From: Porticoccus sp.
GTDB lineage: Bacteria; Pseudomonadota; Gammaproteobacteria; Pseudomonadales; Porticoccaceae
NCBI GenBank assembly: GCA_002707685.1
Contig: PANQ01000035.1
Span: 73,288-107,857 of the forward strand
Reading direction: 5' to 3'
Length of the DNA stretch: 34,570 bases
Part shown: positions 33,355 to 34,570 of the stretch, in pieces
How the letters are laid out: every line of letters starts with the position of its first letter
Numbering within the stretch: position 1 is the stretch's first letter
Notes under the pieces: model-generated
What the model saw: only the letters and a program-made list of their open reading frames with translations
Told to the model about the DNA's origin: nothing
The model's database searches: none
Program-made: the position numbers and the translations under genes

Positions 33355-34083
33355 TTAGAAAAAGGCATCCAGTAGTATCACCACACCGCAGATTGGCATG
33401 AGGGTGAGCGTATAGACTCGAAAACGATGCTCATCAACCCTTTTCAGGTGGTGCCGGGCACACCATACACCCACGGCACCACCCAAACCAATCACCAGGC
33501 CATAACCTGCAATTTCCAGGGTCATAGCGCCAAAGCCGGTGTAGGCCAGGAGTTTGGTCAGTTGCAGGGCAAGCGAGTTGATGGCTTTTGTGGCAATAAG
33601 CTGTTCTTTCTGCAGGCCGTAGTTCAGCAAAAAGGGGTTTTGCACCGGCCCGGTTCCACCCACCAGTGCGGACAGGAAGGCAACGCTGAGTCCCAGCGGA
33701 AAGAACCACTGACGTCGCATCACAAAAGAGCGACTGGATTTGCCAAAACGGTACTGAAACACCGTCGAGATCAAAAACAACGCCAACGCTATTTGTATCC
33801 AGAAAACCGGAATCTGGCTAAAGGTCCAGGCGCCGAGAATCGCTCCACACAGGCTACCGGGAAGCATCCAGCGACATACCTGCCAATCGACGCTATCCCT
33901 GAACAGCCAGGCGCGGGAAGGATTCGCCAGAAAGGCACCCAGGCTGATGGCCGGTGCCACTGTTTGCGGGCCGAGCAGCAGTGCCACCAGAGGGATCATC
34001 AACATGGCTGCGCCACCTGCGGCAACGGTGCTGATAAACCATGCTGCGAGTCCTGCAATAAACAGAATTGATGCAATGATCAT
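33355..34083 (-). CDS. TSUP-family (TauE/SafE) membrane anion exporter
   Basis: The 242-residue protein is almost all membrane helices (about seven or eight), beginning MIIASILFIAGLAAWFIST. The TSUP family exports sulfite, sulfoacetate and similar anions or takes up sulfur compounds. Signs of the family are the glycine and proline-rich repeats around VALLLGPQTVAPAISLGAFL and LSALVGGTGPVQNPFLL. I use ATG 34083, which overlaps the stop of the sulfurtransferase gene by four bases (ATGA); the GTG at 34125 would add 14 residues. Coupling with a sulfurtransferase favours a sulfur substrate. Confidence 0.9.
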   Translation of the reverse strand: MIIASILFIAGLAAWFISTVAAGGAAMLMIPLVALLLGPQTVAPAISLGAFLANPSRAWLFRDSVDWQVCRWMLPGSLCGAILGAWTFSQIPVFWIQIALALFLISTVFQYRFGKSSRSFVMRRQWFFPLGLSVAFLSALVGGTGPVQNPFLLNYGLQKEQLIATKAINSLALQLTKLLAYTGFGAMTLEIAGYGLVIGLGGAVGVWCARHHLKRVDEHRFRVYTLTLMPICGVVILLDAFF

Positions 34084-34570
34084 GAATGGGATGACGTCTC
34101 GATAATTGACTCCGGATAACTGCACCAGTCGCTCCAGCTACCCGGATAGAGTTTTGCGGACTCGACCCCGATCATCGCCAGTGACAACAAATCGACACAG
34201 GCCGTTACTCCGGAGCCACAATAAACTACTGGCGATGGCGGCAATACCAGTTTCTGCCAGACAAGACGCTGCTGTTCGATCGGTAGCATCCTGTTCTCCA
34301 CATCGACAAATTGCTGCCAGGGCACATTGATTGCGCCGGGTATATGACCGGCGACTGGATCGATGGGCTCCTCTTCACCGCGATAGCGGGGGATTTCTCT
34401 GGCATCGATCAGTACAGATGCGTTATCCCTGCCGGATTGTTTGATATCGGGGTAGGTCGCGGTCATGGCGGCATTTTCAATGGCGAGAAAATCACCCGTT
34501 ACAGCAGTTTGCGGGATGGTTGTAGCCACAGGCAATCCGACGGCCAGCCATGCCTTGATGCCCCCGTCGA
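34080..34570 (-). CDS. 3-mercaptopyruvate/thiosulfate sulfurtransferase-like, 5' end cut by window
   Basis: The frame stays open to the right edge, where the residues before 34535 read GGIKAWLAVGLPV, the usual end of the first rhodanese domain. The visible 163 residues include that end and the whole second domain, with DAREIPRYRGEEEPIDPVAG and the active-site loop CGSGVTAC. The loop CGSGVTAC is typical of the SseA type; classical thiosulfate rhodaneses have basic residues in the loop, so 3-mercaptopyruvate is the likelier sulfur donor. It is the upstream gene of a two-gene unit with the TSUP exporter. Confidence 0.9.
   Translation of the reverse strand, partial: DGGIKAWLAVGLPVATTIPQTAVTGDFLAIENAAMTATYPDIKQSGRDNASVLIDAREIPRYRGEEEPIDPVAGHIPGAINVPWQQFVDVENRMLPIEQQRLVWQKLVLPPSPVVYCGSGVTACVDLLSLAMIGVESAKLYPGSWSDWCSYPESIIETSSHS

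Noticed and set aside
1-34570. Mobile elements, CRISPR arrays, tRNA genes or prophage
   Set aside because: No transposase or integrase reading frame, no regular spacer repeats, no tRNA-like cloverleaf, and gene content is core metabolism throughout.

Overview
The window reads as a chromosomal segment of a free-living gammaproteobacterium. The gene order leuCDB-asd-fimV-truA-trpF(BA)-accD-folC-SPOR protein-cvpA-purF-metZ is the arrangement known from Pseudomonas and relatives. The trpBA insertion between trpF and accD, moderate GC and the Cellvibrionales/Pseudomonadales flavour of the proteins fit a marine relative, but I cannot name a genus. There are no tRNA or rRNA genes, CRISPR arrays, insertion sequences or phage genes. 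Almost every base is in an intact, conserved gene, and the strand changes are marked by hairpins or divergent promoters.

Left part (1-9.6 kb): the 3' part of a TatD-family metal hydrolase; a large palindrome between convergent genes; a minus-strand operon for a Gld-type ABC system (ATPase, a fused permease-GldG protein, a DUF4340 protein); a diadenosine tetraphosphate phosphorylase (minus) divergent from trmH (plus); and a long-form acyl-CoA dehydrogenase.

Centre (9.6-27.3 kb): a LysR regulator divergent from leuCDB, with a well-placed operator and face-to-face promoters; then asd with its own promoter and terminator; fimV behind a structured leader; truA; trpFBA; accD, folC, a SPOR/DedD protein, cvpA, purF and metZ. 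This is core metabolism: leucine, the aspartate family, tryptophan, fatty acid initiation, folate, purine and methionine synthesis. It is interleaved with a polar/cell-wall scaffold (FimV), a tRNA pseudouridine synthase and a septal peptidoglycan-binding protein.

Right part (27.3-34.6 kb): the MoxR ATPase, DUF58 and TgpA-type transglutaminase trio, then a redox/sulfur group: a YfcG-like glutathione transferase, msrA, a ferritin-like protein with altered metal ligands, a TSUP-type anion exporter, and a 3-mercaptopyruvate sulfurtransferase-like protein cut by the window end.

No entirely new system is evident. The least understood unit is the Gld-like ABC operon. The most concrete new readings are the leuC/LysR control region (operator at about -65 for leuC and inside the LysR-gene promoter, with a probably leaderless LysR mRNA), the alternative hairpins ahead of fimV, an Asp-to-Glu change at the catalytic position of TrpA, an msrA terminator that is also the gene's last codons, and a ferritin-like protein lacking expected ligands.
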